Source: Actinomycetes bacterium (GTDB lineage Bacteria; Actinomycetota; Acidimicrobiia; Acidimicrobiales; Palsa-688). Taken from it: DNA of 46,958 nt. This document shows, one piece after another, positions 16,901 to 25,760 of this stretch (position 1 is the first letter of the stretch; the number at the start of each line of letters is the position of its first letter). The translations under genes and the position numbers were made by a program. A model generated the notes under the pieces. It was not told the origin of the DNA and did no database searches. It worked only from the letters and a program-made list of their open reading frames with translations. The DNA is taken from positions 1 through 46,958 of the forward strand of contig JAJZIY010000021.1 of assembly GCA_021828475.1 (NCBI GenBank), in the 5' to 3' direction.

Positions 16901-18233
16901 GGCGCAGGCGCCGGGCGTTGCGCCGGACCACCTCCAGGCGGGCCACCTGGGCCGATGGGAGCGGGTCAACGTTGTCGTTGAGGCTGTCCTCCACCGGGCC
17001 GAGGATGAGCGTGAGAGGCGTGCGGAACTCGTGGCTGACATTGCTGAAGAACTCCGTCTTCGCCCGGTCCAGCTCGGCAAGGGACTCGGCTCTGCGCCTT
17101 TCGGCGTCGTAGGCACGGGCACTGGCCAGGCCCGCTGCGACCTGGCCCGCCAGCAGTTCGAGGAAGCCCTCGTACTGGCTGTCGAAGGCCCGGTAGGGGT
17201 TGAGGCCAGCCACCAGGAAGCCGCTCGGGCCCTCTCCCCGGCCGGCCAGGGGGACGACCGCCGCGGCCGACGGCGGCTCGTCGCAGGCCCCGGCCGGGAG
17301 TTGCCCGAAACGGCGGCGCAGGTCGTCGACGACCAGCAGCCTGGGCTCGGAGCGCATCACCCCTGCCGGCCAGGCCGCCTCCGTGGCACCCGGTCCAATC
17401 TGCTCGGGAGCCGCTGGATGGGGCAACTGGAGCCCGGTGGACGACACCAGCGACGCCCGCCCCTCGGCGTCGTAGGCGTAGACGAGGGTGAAAGGCAGGT
17501 CCCTCCGGTTCTGGGACAGGCGCGACCGCACGGCGGCGAAGACCTCCGCCTCGGTACGGGTGCCCGAGAGCTCCGAGGCCAGCTGGCGCAGCGTCGTCAT
17601 GCGCCGCTCGCCGATGACCCGTCCGGTCTCCTCGGTCACCACGCAGAGGAGCCCCTCTGGGGCACCGTCGGGCCCGGGTACAGGGCTGTAGGAGAAGGTG
17701 TGGTAGGTCTCCTCCCGGTACCCGCTGCGCTGGAGGTACAGCAGCAGCGCCTGGTCCCAGGTGGCCGACCCCGACTCCATCACCGCCGCGACCCGGGGCT
17801 CGAGGTCCGGCCATATCTCCGCCCAGACCTCCCTTGCCGGCCGGCCGAGCGCCCACGGGTGTTTGACGCCGAGGGTGTCGCGCCGGTAGGCGTCGTTGTA
17901 GAAGAAGGTCAGCTCCGGTCCCCATCCCATCCACATCGGGAACCTGGATGCGAGTACGACCTGCACCATCGTGCGCAGGGTGGCCGGCCACCCTTGGGCC
18001 GGCCCAACAGGGGTCGATGCCCAGTCCCAACCGGCCATGACCTCCGCCACCGAGCCCGAGCCGGCCGAAGGCCGTGACGTCCCCTGCCCACCCTCGGCCC
18101 CGGCCGCCGGGCCGCCCAGGGTCGCTCCCGCCCCCTCACCGGGGCGTGCCGGTGCGGGCGCCGGGCCCGCATAAGCGTAATGCGGCCCCAGGGCGTCATT
18201 TGCCGGCTCGAGCGGCCCCCGATCCTGGCTCAC
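13977..18233 (-). CDS. Fused hybrid histidine kinase - receiver - PAS/GAF - SpoIIE phosphatase - RsbW anti-sigma kinase
   Basis: 1418 aa from GTG 18233 (GGAGAGGG upstream). Order, approximate residues: PAS-like sensor 50-195; GAF 210-385; HisKA with phospho-His His401 (NVSHEFRTPLT) and HATPase to 590 (NALKFT, DTGVGVP, GTGIGLALVHELARLHGG); receiver 660-775 with Asp708 (LVLTDVMMPGLDG) and Lys in YLVKPFS; PAS 790-905; GAF 908-1050; PP2C/SpoIIE 1060-1280 with metal Asp1091 and Asp1094 (GGDWYDVV) and DCVGRGLQAA; RsbW-type HATPase 1298-1412 (ACGEACSNAVEHA, DRGRGLQIMRGL). No membrane segment, so cytoplasmic. Thus phosphorelay input, phosphatase and anti-sigma kinase sit in one chain, beside the STAS antagonist and divergent from a chemosensory operon. 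I infer control of an alternative sigma factor encoded elsewhere. Confidence 0.9.
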   Translation of the reverse strand: MSQDRGPLEPANDALGPHYAYAGPAPAPARPGEGAGATLGGPAAGAEGGQGTSRPSAGSGSVAEVMAGWDWASTPVGPAQGWPATLRTMVQVVLASRFPMWMGWGPELTFFYNDAYRRDTLGVKHPWALGRPAREVWAEIWPDLEPRVAAVMESGSATWDQALLLYLQRSGYREETYHTFSYSPVPGPDGAPEGLLCVVTEETGRVIGERRMTTLRQLASELSGTRTEAEVFAAVRSRLSQNRRDLPFTLVYAYDAEGRASLVSSTGLQLPHPAAPEQIGPGATEAAWPAGVMRSEPRLLVVDDLRRRFGQLPAGACDEPPSAAAVVPLAGRGEGPSGFLVAGLNPYRAFDSQYEGFLELLAGQVAAGLASARAYDAERRRAESLAELDRAKTEFFSNVSHEFRTPLTLILGPVEDSLNDNVDPLPSAQVARLEVVRRNARRLRRLVNDMLDFARIEGGRLQAETVPTDLDALTRDVVASFAPAIEQADLGLEVECAALPRPVVVDPDMWEKIVLNLLSNALKFTLEGTIRVSLTDGGDHVCLSVSDTGVGVPANQLPLLFQRFHRAPLSAARSHEGTGIGLALVHELARLHGGTAGVQSTEGEGSNFWVRLPYGERGTGTAVPQRDSARQAYLDEALQWGPATEVAPEDFASARTAEATVLVVDDNPDMRAHLARLMSPYWRVVLAKDGEHALALARVQRPDLVLTDVMMPGLDGFGLLEALRADRETATVPVIFLSARAGEEAAVEGLEAGADDYLVKPFSAVELLARVRSNLELARLRNRDAAWRAALVESLSEGVAVMGPSGTVTEVNAAFSQVLGYGSDGLPYEMPYPWFPDPVCEPEDHARMLAVMGTALRHGRCGGVVPARHRDGRRIHLEVSVVSVDDEDERRFVMAVRDVTADLLATEREAALARFGMRLAEAGDVRQVQEVGLDELGRLFGADAHLEWHAAVPGAGPSAAVGAGESQRTGAEAMDAARETGRVVLIPGAEAVFGPDEQWYTGMAAPLEPAAHDGAVWLSFATLRRVSLEDRALFGLLSGYLGQAMRRAQLFDDSKAVATALQRSILGPQETPAAVAVHYAPAVRPLEVGGDWYDVVELPDGRLGLVVGDCVGRGLQAATVMGQLRSACRALLLQMSSPAQVLSALDTFAERVPGAACTTVFCGVLDPRDDSLRFCSAGHLPAALVSFDGAAKLLNHNQSLPLGVLPGTQRSEAAEQVAPGALLVVYTDGLVERRGETIDVGIGRLVDAVREARALTPRALTLYLTRLLVPDDAQKDDVALVVYRQPGEVAAARFAVTVEAVPRELAGLRRQLCAWLHQHGVDGQSATELLVACGEACSNAVEHAYPAGAPGQLVVEGEIEPGRVRLRVSDTGRWRVPAQRGEDRGRGLQIMRGLTSRAEVVGTGDGTTVDLVKELLVD

Positions 18234-18761
18234 CTGCAGCCCTCTCCGTTGAACAAACCATGCCGGTGCCGGGTAAGCCCCGTTTGTCAGGCGGCATACT
18301 AGCTGTACACCCTCCCTAACGGTTGCCTCACGGCCGGCCGCACACGCCAGGGCCCTCGCTCGGCAGCGCCCGCTTGCCGGCTGCCCACAATGCGGTTCAC
18401 CCGGCCACGGGCAGCGGCGCGACACGCTCCGGACGCGACGGCTCGCGCTCGCCCCGGTGGCCCGGCCACGGGCCTTCGGCCGAGCGCTCCCGGCCGAGCG
18501 CTCCCGGTCTTTCCGGTTTCGGGCCCGACGGGGCGACCGCCGCCACGGCCGCGGGTGCCGACTAGGGCATTAGGTCCCGGACCACCCGCGGCCTCCCGTT
18601 GCATTTGCCTCCCAGCGCTCAGCCACGTCCCGCGGGTGCCGAGACGACATCAGCGCCGGGCACCTCGCGTTGGCCGCCCGGGACGCGCCCCGTCGGCAAG
18701 ACCGGCCTGTCGGGGGACCAGGACGACAGGCAAGGACCTTCAGGAGAAAGGAACGGCACCC
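18234..18761. promoter_or_regulatory. 528-base divergent regulatory region between the fused kinase and the chemosensory operon
   Basis: No gene is supported here, though open frames run through it. On the plus strand GTTG (18248) with GGGTAA (18271-18276) 19 bases later vaguely resembles a SigB/SigF-type promoter but the spacer is too long, so I give it little weight. TTGTCA (18284-18289) and CATACT (18295-18300) are both present but wrongly spaced for one another. The ribosome-binding sites at the two ends are clear (minus GGAGAGGG before 18233; plus AAAGGA before 18762). Confidence 0.35.
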
Positions 18762-21527
18762 ATGGCCACATCGGCTTCCAATCGGGCACACAGTAACGGA
18801 GCCGGCGCGGCCGTCGCCGAACGTTCAGGCGACAACGGCGACGAGACAGGTGGCACGGCTCCTGCGCCCTCCCCGAGCGCGCCGGGCGCGGCCGTCGCCG
18901 AGCCCGCCGCCAGGCTGGCGGCCGCCGAAGCGGCAGCGGCCGAGGCCATGAGCAGGTTGGCGGCCGCCGAAGCGTCGGCCCAGGCCGCCTCGGAAGCTTC
19001 GTTCCAGGCCGCCGCCGACGCACAACGCATCAGCACGGACCTGAGTGCGGTGCGGGCGGTTGTCCGCGCCCTGGCGGACTGCGCCGACCGCCAGACCCTG
19101 GTCGTCACCGCCCTCGAGGCGACACGCCAGGCCTTTGGCTGGGACTACAGCTCCTACTGGGCAGTGGGCGTCGACGGTCTCCTGCGCTTCGCCTACGAGG
19201 CCGGCTATGTCAACGAGGAGTTCGCCCAGGTGACGCGGGAGGCGACCTTCGCCCCGGGTGTCGGCGTGGTCGGCCGGACCTGGGCAGCGCGCGATCTGCT
19301 GTTCGTCGAGGACCTTTCCCAGGTGAACGACTGCGTGCGCGCACCCGTGGCGTCCCGGGCCGGGGTCAGGTCGGGCGTGTGCGTGCCCGTCGTCGTGCGT
19401 GGCGAGGTGGTCGGCACGATGGACTTCTTCGCAACCCGGGCGCTGGAGCCGTTCCCCGAGCGGATGGAGGCTCTGCGCTCCGTGGCCGAGCTGGTGTCCC
19501 AGGCTCTCGCCCGCTTCGACGAGACCGACACGGCCAAGCTCCTGGCCAGGTCGGCACACACGGTGACAACAGTGCTGAGCCGCCTCGAGGAGGCCGAGTC
19601 CGTGCAGGACGCGGCGCTGACTGCGCTGGCCACAGTCTGCGAGATGGCCGACTGGGCCTACGCGTCCTTCTGGGAGCTGGGCCCCTCCGACAACCGGTTG
19701 CACCTCGCCATCGACTACGGCAGCGTCTCGCCGGAGTTCACCGCTGTGAGCAAGGACGCCACCTTCTCGGAGGGTGCCGGGCTGGCCGGGCGGGCGTGGT
19801 ACCAGCGGGACGTCTTTTTCGTCGACGACATCGGCCAGCTGACCGATTGCGTGCGCGCCGCCGCGGCCCAGCGGGCCGGGATCGGCTCCGCCCTGAGCAT
19901 GCCTGTGGTCGTGGACGGCAACGTGGTCGGCACGATGGACTTCATGTCCCGGTACCGGGTGCCCATGCCACCCGAGCGGCTCGACACGTTCCGCAACATC
20001 GCCCGCGCCGTTTCAGGCACCATCAAGCAGATCTCGACCACCAACGCGCAGGCAGAAGCGGTGTCCAACAGCGCTGCGGTGGCTCAGGTGCTCGAATCCC
20101 TGAGCGACGCCGAGACGACGGCCAGGGCGGCGGAGGTCACGCTCGGAGCCGTGCGCGAGGCCTTCGGGTTGGCCTACGGGTCGGCCTGGAGGATCGGCGC
20201 CGACAACGCGCTCCACTTCAGCGTCGAGTCCGGCAGCGTGTCGCCGGAGTTCGCCCGGGTGACCCAGTCGGCGACCTTCGCCGAGGGCACCGGGATCTGT
20301 GGGCGGGCCTGGCAGGCGCGAGATCTGGTGTACGTCGAGGACCTCTCCAAGCTCACAGACTGCGTGCGCGCACCTGTCGCTGTCGGTGCCGGCATCAGGT
20401 CGGGCTTCGCGCTCCCCGTGACGCTCAACGGCCAGATCTACGGTGTGCTCGACTTCTTCGCCACCCAGGTGCTGAGGCCGTCGCCGGCGCGCCTCGAGGC
20501 CCTGCGCAATGTCGGCCAGCTGCTCTCCCAGGCCCTCAACCGCATCAGGGCGGAGGAGCAGGAGCGGGCTGCGGCCGAGGCGCTCGACACCAAGGTCAAC
20601 GACCTGCTGGCCGTGGTCGAGGCCGTGAGGGCCGGGGACCTGACCAAGCAGGTCACGGTACGCGGGAACGACGCCATCGGCCAGATGGGTGAGGGCTTCG
20701 CGAAGGTGATCGACGAGCTGCGCGGGTCCTTCACCACCATAAACGAGAGCGCAATATCGCTGGCCGGCGCGGCCGAGGAGCTGGCGGCGACGGGGACACA
20801 GTTGCTCGCCAACGCCGACGCCACCCTGGCCCAGAGCCACGAGGCAGCTGCCGGGGCGGAGGAGGTCAACCGCCAGTCCGCCACCGTGGCCGCCGCCGCC
20901 ACGGAGATGTCCGCAAGTATCCAGGAGATCGCGCGCAACGCCGAGGACGCCGCCGGTGTGGCGACGGAAGCGGTGAACGTCGCAGCGACGACCAACGCGA
21001 CCATCCGCGAGCTCAGCGAATCGTCTGCCGACATCGGCAAGATCATCCAGGTGATAACCCGCATTGCCCAGCAGACCAACCTGCTCGCCCTCAACGCCAC
21101 CATCGAGGCGGCACGCGCCGGCGCCGCCGGCAAGGGTTTTGCCGTGGTCGCAAACGAGGTGAAGGAGCTGGCGAAGCAGACGGCCAAGGCGACCGAGGAC
21201 ATCTCGGCCAAGATCGAGGCCATACAGGTGTCCTCCACCGGCGCAGTGGAGGCGATAGCGCGCATCACCGGGATAATCGAGCGGATCGCGGAGATCCAGG
21301 CCAGCATCGCCACCGCCGTGGAGCAGCAGACGGCGACCACCAACGAGATTGCGGTCAACGTCAACGAGGCGGCGCTGGCGACCGCACAGATCGGCCGCAA
21401 CATCGAGGGCGTGGTCGGCGTGGCCGACAACACCAGAGCCGGGGCGGAGCAGGGTAAGGCCGCCGCCCAGGAGCTCTCGGCCATGGCGAGCGACCTCAAC
21501 CGCCTCGTTGCCCGCTTCACGATCTGA
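18762..21527 (+). CDS. Soluble chemoreceptor (MCP) with three GAF domains
   Basis: 921 aa, no transmembrane helix, so a cytoplasmic receptor. Residues 1-90 are Ala/Glu-rich and probably coiled. Three GAF domains follow (about 93-257, 267-427, 437-597), near-copies of each other, each with an F.EG/PG..GR.W motif and a DCVRA Cys motif followed by PVV and MDF/LDF strands. A HAMP-like segment (about 608-660, [21 protein letters not shown]) leads to the methyl-accepting signalling domain, with hairpin tip [20 protein letters not shown] near 767-786. It starts at ATG 18762 after AAAGGA. It is first in the operon with cheA and cheW. The triplication suggests repeated internal duplication. The ligand is unknown. 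Confidence 0.93.
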   Translation: MATSASNRAHSNGAGAAVAERSGDNGDETGGTAPAPSPSAPGAAVAEPAARLAAAEAAAAEAMSRLAAAEASAQAASEASFQAAADAQRISTDLSAVRAVVRALADCADRQTLVVTALEATRQAFGWDYSSYWAVGVDGLLRFAYEAGYVNEEFAQVTREATFAPGVGVVGRTWAARDLLFVEDLSQVNDCVRAPVASRAGVRSGVCVPVVVRGEVVGTMDFFATRALEPFPERMEALRSVAELVSQALARFDETDTAKLLARSAHTVTTVLSRLEEAESVQDAALTALATVCEMADWAYASFWELGPSDNRLHLAIDYGSVSPEFTAVSKDATFSEGAGLAGRAWYQRDVFFVDDIGQLTDCVRAAAAQRAGIGSALSMPVVVDGNVVGTMDFMSRYRVPMPPERLDTFRNIARAVSGTIKQISTTNAQAEAVSNSAAVAQVLESLSDAETTARAAEVTLGAVREAFGLAYGSAWRIGADNALHFSVESGSVSPEFARVTQSATFAEGTGICGRAWQARDLVYVEDLSKLTDCVRAPVAVGAGIRSGFALPVTLNGQIYGVLDFFATQVLRPSPARLEALRNVGQLLSQALNRIRAEEQERAAAEALDTKVNDLLAVVEAVRAGDLTKQVTVRGNDAIGQMGEGFAKVIDELRGSFTTINESAISLAGAAEELAATGTQLLANADATLAQSHEAAAGAEEVNRQSATVAAAATEMSASIQEIARNAEDAAGVATEAVNVAATTNATIRELSESSADIGKIIQVITRIAQQTNLLALNATIEAARAGAAGKGFAVVANEVKELAKQTAKATEDISAKIEAIQVSSTGAVEAIARITGIIERIAEIQASIATAVEQQTATTNEIAVNVNEAALATAQIGRNIEGVVGVADNTRAGAEQGKAAAQELSAMASDLNRLVARFTI

Positions 21528-21555
21528 CGCCGCGACCTGGTGCGGAGGTAGCAAA

Positions 21556-23979
21556 ATGGACGGCACCGAGCCGGAAGAAGGCATAGACAACGAAATCCTC
21601 CAGGAGTTCCTGGTCGAGAGCTTCGAGAACATGGCCCAGCTCGATCTGGACCTGGTCGCCCTGGAGGAGGCCCCGGACGACGCTGAGCGGCTCCGGTCCG
21701 TCTTCCGGACCGTGCACACGATAAAGGGTGTCAGCGGCTTCCTCGGCTTCGAGGCGCTGGAGAAGGTCGCGCATGCAGGCGAGTCCCTGCTGGCCCGGGT
21801 TCGCGACGGTGAGCTTGCGCTGACACCGCCGCGCTCCAGCGCCCTGTTCGCCCTCGTCGACGTCCTAAAGGCGATCCTCACCCACATCGAGGGTGCCGGC
21901 AGGGAGGGCGAGCGCGACGACTCGGAGCTGATCGCGCTGCTTGAGACCCTCAGCTGTGAGGACAACGCCCGTGCTCCGGGGCCAGCGCCTGTGCCGGTGC
22001 CCGAGGCGGTGCCGGTGCCCGAGGCGGTGCCGGTAGCCGAGACCGTGCCCGAGGCGGTGCCGGTGCCCGAGGCGGTGCCGGTGCCCGAGGCGGTGCCGGT
22101 GCCTGAGGCCGCAGCCGGTGCACTCCGCTCCGGCACGGCTGGGACCGCCTGGACTGCGCCCGCCTGGCACCTGGGACCAGAAACCCCCGGCCCGGAGCCA
22201 GTAGCGTCCACCCCGCCTCAGCCGACCCCAGCACCGGCCCCCGTGGCATCCGTCGCGGAAGCCCGCCCCGGGGTCGCCGACGCGCATGTCCGGGTGGACG
22301 TGGGCGTGCTCGACGAGATGATGGACCTGGTGGGCGAGCTGGTACTGGCCCGCAACCAGATCCTCCAGCACGTGTCGTCACAGTCGGACTCGCCGCTGAC
22401 AGCTCCGACCCAGCGGCTCAACCTCATCACCTCCGAGCTGCAGGAGCGGGTCATGAAGACCCGTATGCAGCCGATCTTGAACGTCTGGTCGCTCTTCCCG
22501 CGCACGGTGCGCGACCTGGCGGTGGCCTGCGGCAAACAGGTACGCCTGGAGCTGGAGGGCCAGGACACCGAGCTCGACCGGACCATCATCGAGGCCATCC
22601 GCGACCCCCTCACCCATCTGGTGCGCAATTCGGTCGACCACGGCATCGAACTGCCAGAGGACCGGGTGGCCGCCGGGAAACCGGCGCAGGGCAGGCTGTT
22701 GCTCCGGGCCTTCCACGAGGGGGGCCGGGTCAACATCGAGATGATCGACGACGGTGCCGGCATCGACATCGAGCGGGTGCGGCGCACGGCCGTCGAACGG
22801 CGCCTGGTGGGCGCCGACAAGGCGGCTGCCCTCACCGACCGCGAAGTGGTCGACCTGCTGTTCGTGCCTGGTTTCTCCACGGCCCCTGCCGTCACCAACA
22901 TCTCGGGGCGCGGCGTGGGTATGGACGTCGTCAAGACCAACATCGAAAAGATCGGCGGCGTCATCGACATAACGACGGGCCCAGGCCAGGGCACCTCGGT
23001 CACGATCAAAATCCCGCTGACCCTGGCCATAATCCCGGCCCTCCTCGTCACGAGCGGCGGCCAGAGGTACGCACTGCCCCAGGTCAACCTGCTCGAGCTG
23101 GTGCGCCTCGACGAATCGACCGGGAGCCACGTCGAGTACGTCGGCGGGGTACCGGTGTACCGCCTGCGCGGACGCCTGCTACCCCTGGTAGACCTGGCCG
23201 AACAACTGGGCGGCCCCCCCACCACGGCCGCCGAGACGACCATCGTCGTGGTGCAGTCCGACGGCCAGGCTTTCGGCCTGATCGTGGACGATGTCCACGA
23301 CACCGAGGAGATCGTGGTCAAACCCCTCGGCGAGCAGTTGAAGGGCATCCCCGCCCTTGCCGGCGTCACCATAATGGGCGACGGCCGGGTAGCCCTCATC
23401 CTCGACGTGACGGGCCTCGCCCACCAGGCCGGTCTCACCGCCGGCGCCGAGCAGGCGCTGGGGGCCTCTGCTGCCGGGCCCGTCGAGGCCCAGGCGGACG
23501 GCACAACGGTCGAACCCCTGCTGCTCGTCATGGTGGGCGGCTCGCAACTGGCCCTTCCCCAGGTGAACGTGGACCGTATCGAGGAGGTACCGGCCAGCGC
23601 CGTCGAGCGCGCCGGCGACTACGACGCCGTGCAGTACCGGGGGACCATCATGCCGCTGGTCCACCTGAGCGACTACGTGGCCGGTGGCGCCGGCTCCGGC
23701 GCAGTCGCAGCCGCAGCCGCAGCCGCAGCCGCAGCCTCGCTCCAGGTGGTGGTGGTGAACAAGTCGGCCGGGCAGCGGCTGGGCCTGGTCGTGGACAACG
23801 TGGTCGACATCGTCGAGGGGTACTCGGCGCCTGTACGCAGCACGGCGCGCCACGGCACCCTGGGATCGGCCATCGTGGCCGGCCACATTACAGATGTCGT
23901 CGACATAGACGCCCTCGGCGGCAGCCAGGGCGGCCGATGGGGCACGGTCGGGAGCCTGCAACCGGGAGCAGCAGCATGA
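21556..23979 (+). CDS. cheA: Chemotaxis histidine kinase CheA with two CheW-like domains
   Basis: 807 aa from ATG 21556 (GGAGG at 21544-21548). HPt domain 1-105 with phospho-His54 (TVHTIKGVSGFLGF); a Pro/Val/Ala/Glu-rich linker about 140-240 containing PVPEAV repeats, where the response-regulator-binding P2 domain would be; dimerisation helix pair 244-310 (DEMMDLVGELVLARNQILQH); HATPase with HLVRNSVDHGIE (354-365), DDGAGID and GRGVGMDVVKTNIEKIGG; CheW-like domain one about 489-629 and a second about 654-792, the latter interrupted by a poly-Ala insert. Ordinary CheA has one CheW domain. P2 appears absent, which questions which receiver it phosphorylates; the receiver of the divergent fused kinase is the only one nearby. 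Its stop overlaps cheW. Confidence 0.93.
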   Translation: MDGTEPEEGIDNEILQEFLVESFENMAQLDLDLVALEEAPDDAERLRSVFRTVHTIKGVSGFLGFEALEKVAHAGESLLARVRDGELALTPPRSSALFALVDVLKAILTHIEGAGREGERDDSELIALLETLSCEDNARAPGPAPVPVPEAVPVPEAVPVAETVPEAVPVPEAVPVPEAVPVPEAAAGALRSGTAGTAWTAPAWHLGPETPGPEPVASTPPQPTPAPAPVASVAEARPGVADAHVRVDVGVLDEMMDLVGELVLARNQILQHVSSQSDSPLTAPTQRLNLITSELQERVMKTRMQPILNVWSLFPRTVRDLAVACGKQVRLELEGQDTELDRTIIEAIRDPLTHLVRNSVDHGIELPEDRVAAGKPAQGRLLLRAFHEGGRVNIEMIDDGAGIDIERVRRTAVERRLVGADKAAALTDREVVDLLFVPGFSTAPAVTNISGRGVGMDVVKTNIEKIGGVIDITTGPGQGTSVTIKIPLTLAIIPALLVTSGGQRYALPQVNLLELVRLDESTGSHVEYVGGVPVYRLRGRLLPLVDLAEQLGGPPTTAAETTIVVVQSDGQAFGLIVDDVHDTEEIVVKPLGEQLKGIPALAGVTIMGDGRVALILDVTGLAHQAGLTAGAEQALGASAAGPVEAQADGTTVEPLLLVMVGGSQLALPQVNVDRIEEVPASAVERAGDYDAVQYRGTIMPLVHLSDYVAGGAGSGAVAAAAAAAAAASLQVVVVNKSAGQRLGLVVDNVVDIVEGYSAPVRSTARHGTLGSAIVAGHITDVVDIDALGGSQGGRWGTVGSLQPGAAA
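21991..22110 (+). repeat. 18-bp tandem repeats encoding PVPEAV linker
   Basis: About six copies of GTGCCGGTGCCCGAGGCG, most perfect, inside cheA. They encode a Pro-rich flexible linker between the HPt and dimerisation domains. Such repeats change length easily by slippage. Confidence 0.85.
23701..23736 (+). repeat. GCAGCC hexamer repeat encoding poly-Ala
   Basis: Six hexamers (GCAGTC once, GCAGCC five times) inside the second CheW-like domain of CheA give a run of about ten Ala residues, probably a loop insertion. Confidence 0.85.
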
Positions 23980-24428
23980 GCACCAAAACCACGGCCGCCG
24001 AGACCATGGCCGGCCAGTACTGCACCTTCTTCATAGACGCGAAGCTGTACGGCATCGACGTCAACGAGGTCCAGGAGGTCATCGTCCACCAGGAGATGAC
24101 GCCGGCGCCACTGGCCCCCCCGGCCGTCCGGGGCCTCATAAACCTGCGCGGCCAGGTCGTGATCGCCATCGACCTGCGCACCGTCCTGGGCCTGGCGTCG
24201 CTGGCGGACGCCGAGCTGGCCACCAACATCGTCATCGGCTCCGATGGCGGTGCCGTCAGCCTGCTGGTGGACGAGATAGGCGACGTCCTCGATCTCGACA
24301 GCGGCTTCGAGCCGCCGCCGCGCACCCTCAAAGGGCCACACCGCCACCTGGTGCGGGCGGTGTGCCGGCTGCCCGATTGCGTACTGCACATCCTGGACGT
24401 GAACGCAGCCATCGCCGTCCAGCGATAG
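23976..24428 (+). CDS. cheW: CheW adaptor protein
   Basis: Adaptor coupling receptors to CheA in the signalling array, 150 aa, a single CheW domain: YCTFFIDAKLYGIDVNEVQE (first strands), then VRGLINLRGQVVIAIDLRTVLGL (the conserved NLRG motif) and LLVDEIGDVLDLD. Its ATG 23976 overlaps the cheA stop (ATGA), so the two are translationally coupled. It is the last gene of the receptor-CheA-CheW operon. No cheY, cheB, cheR or cheD follows. Confidence 0.94.
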   Translation: MSTKTTAAETMAGQYCTFFIDAKLYGIDVNEVQEVIVHQEMTPAPLAPPAVRGLINLRGQVVIAIDLRTVLGLASLADAELATNIVIGSDGGAVSLLVDEIGDVLDLDSGFEPPPRTLKGPHRHLVRAVCRLPDCVLHILDVNAAIAVQR

Positions 24429-24476
24429 GACTTCCGGCCCTGCCTGGCGGGGCCGACCTAAGCGGACAATTGACCG

Positions 24477-25760
24477 GTGCCTGAGAACAACACGGCTGGG
24501 CAGGCCCCGCGCGACGAGCAGCGCCCACCTGGCGCCAGCGCGGGTGAGGACCTGCAGGCGCCGTCGCACCAGGTGCCGGCCCCGGGACAGGAGCGGCCGC
24601 CCGGTCACGGCGCTCGGACCGGCATGGACATGGCCGCTGTCACGGCCGACCGTTTCGACGACGGCCCGTTGCTCGTGTTCTGGGAGACGACCAAGGCCTG
24701 CGAACTGGCCTGCCGGCACTGCCGGGCGCAGGCGGCGCCCCACCCGAGCCCCGGCGAACTGACCCCCGACGAGGGCAAGCGCCTCGTGCGGCGGCTGGCA
24801 GACTTCCCTCGGCCCCCGGTGCTCGTCCTCACGGGCGGCGATGTCATGGCCCGGGCCGACCTACGCGACCTCGTGGCCCAGGCACAGCGCTCGGGCCTGC
24901 CAGTCGCCCTGGCCCCGAGCGTCACCGGACGCCTCACCGACACGGCTCTCGAAGCCCTGGCCCGCCTGGGTGCCCGCAGCGTCTCGGTGAGCCTGGACGG
25001 CAGCGGGCCGGCGACGCACGAGGGCGTTCGGGGGGTGGAGGGCCACTTCGCTGCCACCCTCGACGCCATGAGACGTCTGCGGGCGCTCGGCTTCCGCCTC
25101 CAGGTGAACACCGCTGTAATGGCGGCCAACGCCTCCGAACTGGCGGACGTGGCCTCACTCGTGCTCCGGGCGGGAGCAACCTCCTGGGAGGTCTTCTTCC
25201 TCGTGCACGTGGGCCGGGGCCAACACGAGCCCGAACTTTCCCCGACCGAGAACGAGGACGTCGCCCACTTCCTCTGGGAGGCGTCCTGTTACGGGCTCGT
25301 GGTGCGGACCGTCGAAGGCCCGTGGTGCCGCCGGGTGGCGTCGTGGCGGCGCGCCAACCCCACCGAGCCCGGCTCCGCTACGGCGTCCCGGTACGGGCTC
25401 GGCCCTCTCTACGGCCAACTGTCCGCCAGGCTGGCCGAGCGCCTGGGCCCGGCGCGCACCCCCTCGCGGATGCCGACCGCTGGGACCAGGGACGGCAAGG
25501 GTACCCTCTTCGTCGGCCACGACGGCACCCTCCTGCCGGCCGGCTTCATGCCTGTGCCGCTGGGCAACACGCGCGTCGACGACCCGGTCGCGACCTACCG
25601 GCACCACCCCCTGCTCACAGCCCTGCGTCACGGGCGCTTCGCCGGCCGGTGTGGCGCCTGCGAGTACGCCGACGCCTGCGGCGGTTCCAGGGCCCGCGCG
25701 TACGCCGCCAGCGGGGATCCGCTCGGCGAGGACCCGGCCTGCTCCTACGTCCCCGCCTGA
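24477..25760 (+). CDS. Radical SAM / SPASM protein (TIGR04053-like)
   Basis: 427 aa. The SAM-cluster motif is Cys75-Cys79-Cys82 (KACELACRHC), followed by VLTGGDVMARADL, the SAM-binding GG motif region. The C-terminal SPASM part has CGACEYADACGGSRARAYA and a final Cys in DPACSY, consistent with a second cluster. The FWETTKACELACRHCRA pattern fits the TIGR04053/NirJ-AhbD-like branch; the substrate is unknown and no heme or RiPP precursor gene is adjacent. The first 45 residues are Pro/Gln-rich and disordered; GTG 24477 has no ribosome-binding site and a start at ATG 24624 would trim them. The 3' end overlaps the convergent gene by 16 bases. Confidence 0.85.
   Translation: MPENNTAGQAPRDEQRPPGASAGEDLQAPSHQVPAPGQERPPGHGARTGMDMAAVTADRFDDGPLLVFWETTKACELACRHCRAQAAPHPSPGELTPDEGKRLVRRLADFPRPPVLVLTGGDVMARADLRDLVAQAQRSGLPVALAPSVTGRLTDTALEALARLGARSVSVSLDGSGPATHEGVRGVEGHFAATLDAMRRLRALGFRLQVNTAVMAANASELADVASLVLRAGATSWEVFFLVHVGRGQHEPELSPTENEDVAHFLWEASCYGLVVRTVEGPWCRRVASWRRANPTEPGSATASRYGLGPLYGQLSARLAERLGPARTPSRMPTAGTRDGKGTLFVGHDGTLLPAGFMPVPLGNTRVDDPVATYRHHPLLTALRHGRFAGRCGACEYADACGGSRARAYAASGDPLGEDPACSYVPA

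Noticed and set aside
18234..18425. N-terminal extension of the fused kinase from 18425
   Set aside because: GTG 18233 has a strong ribosome-binding site; the extension is low-complexity.
19040..20550. Bilin-binding (cyanobacteriochrome) GAF domains
   Set aside because: The shared Cys is followed by Val-Arg-Ala, not the Cys-His of chromophore sites, and no DxCF motif is present.
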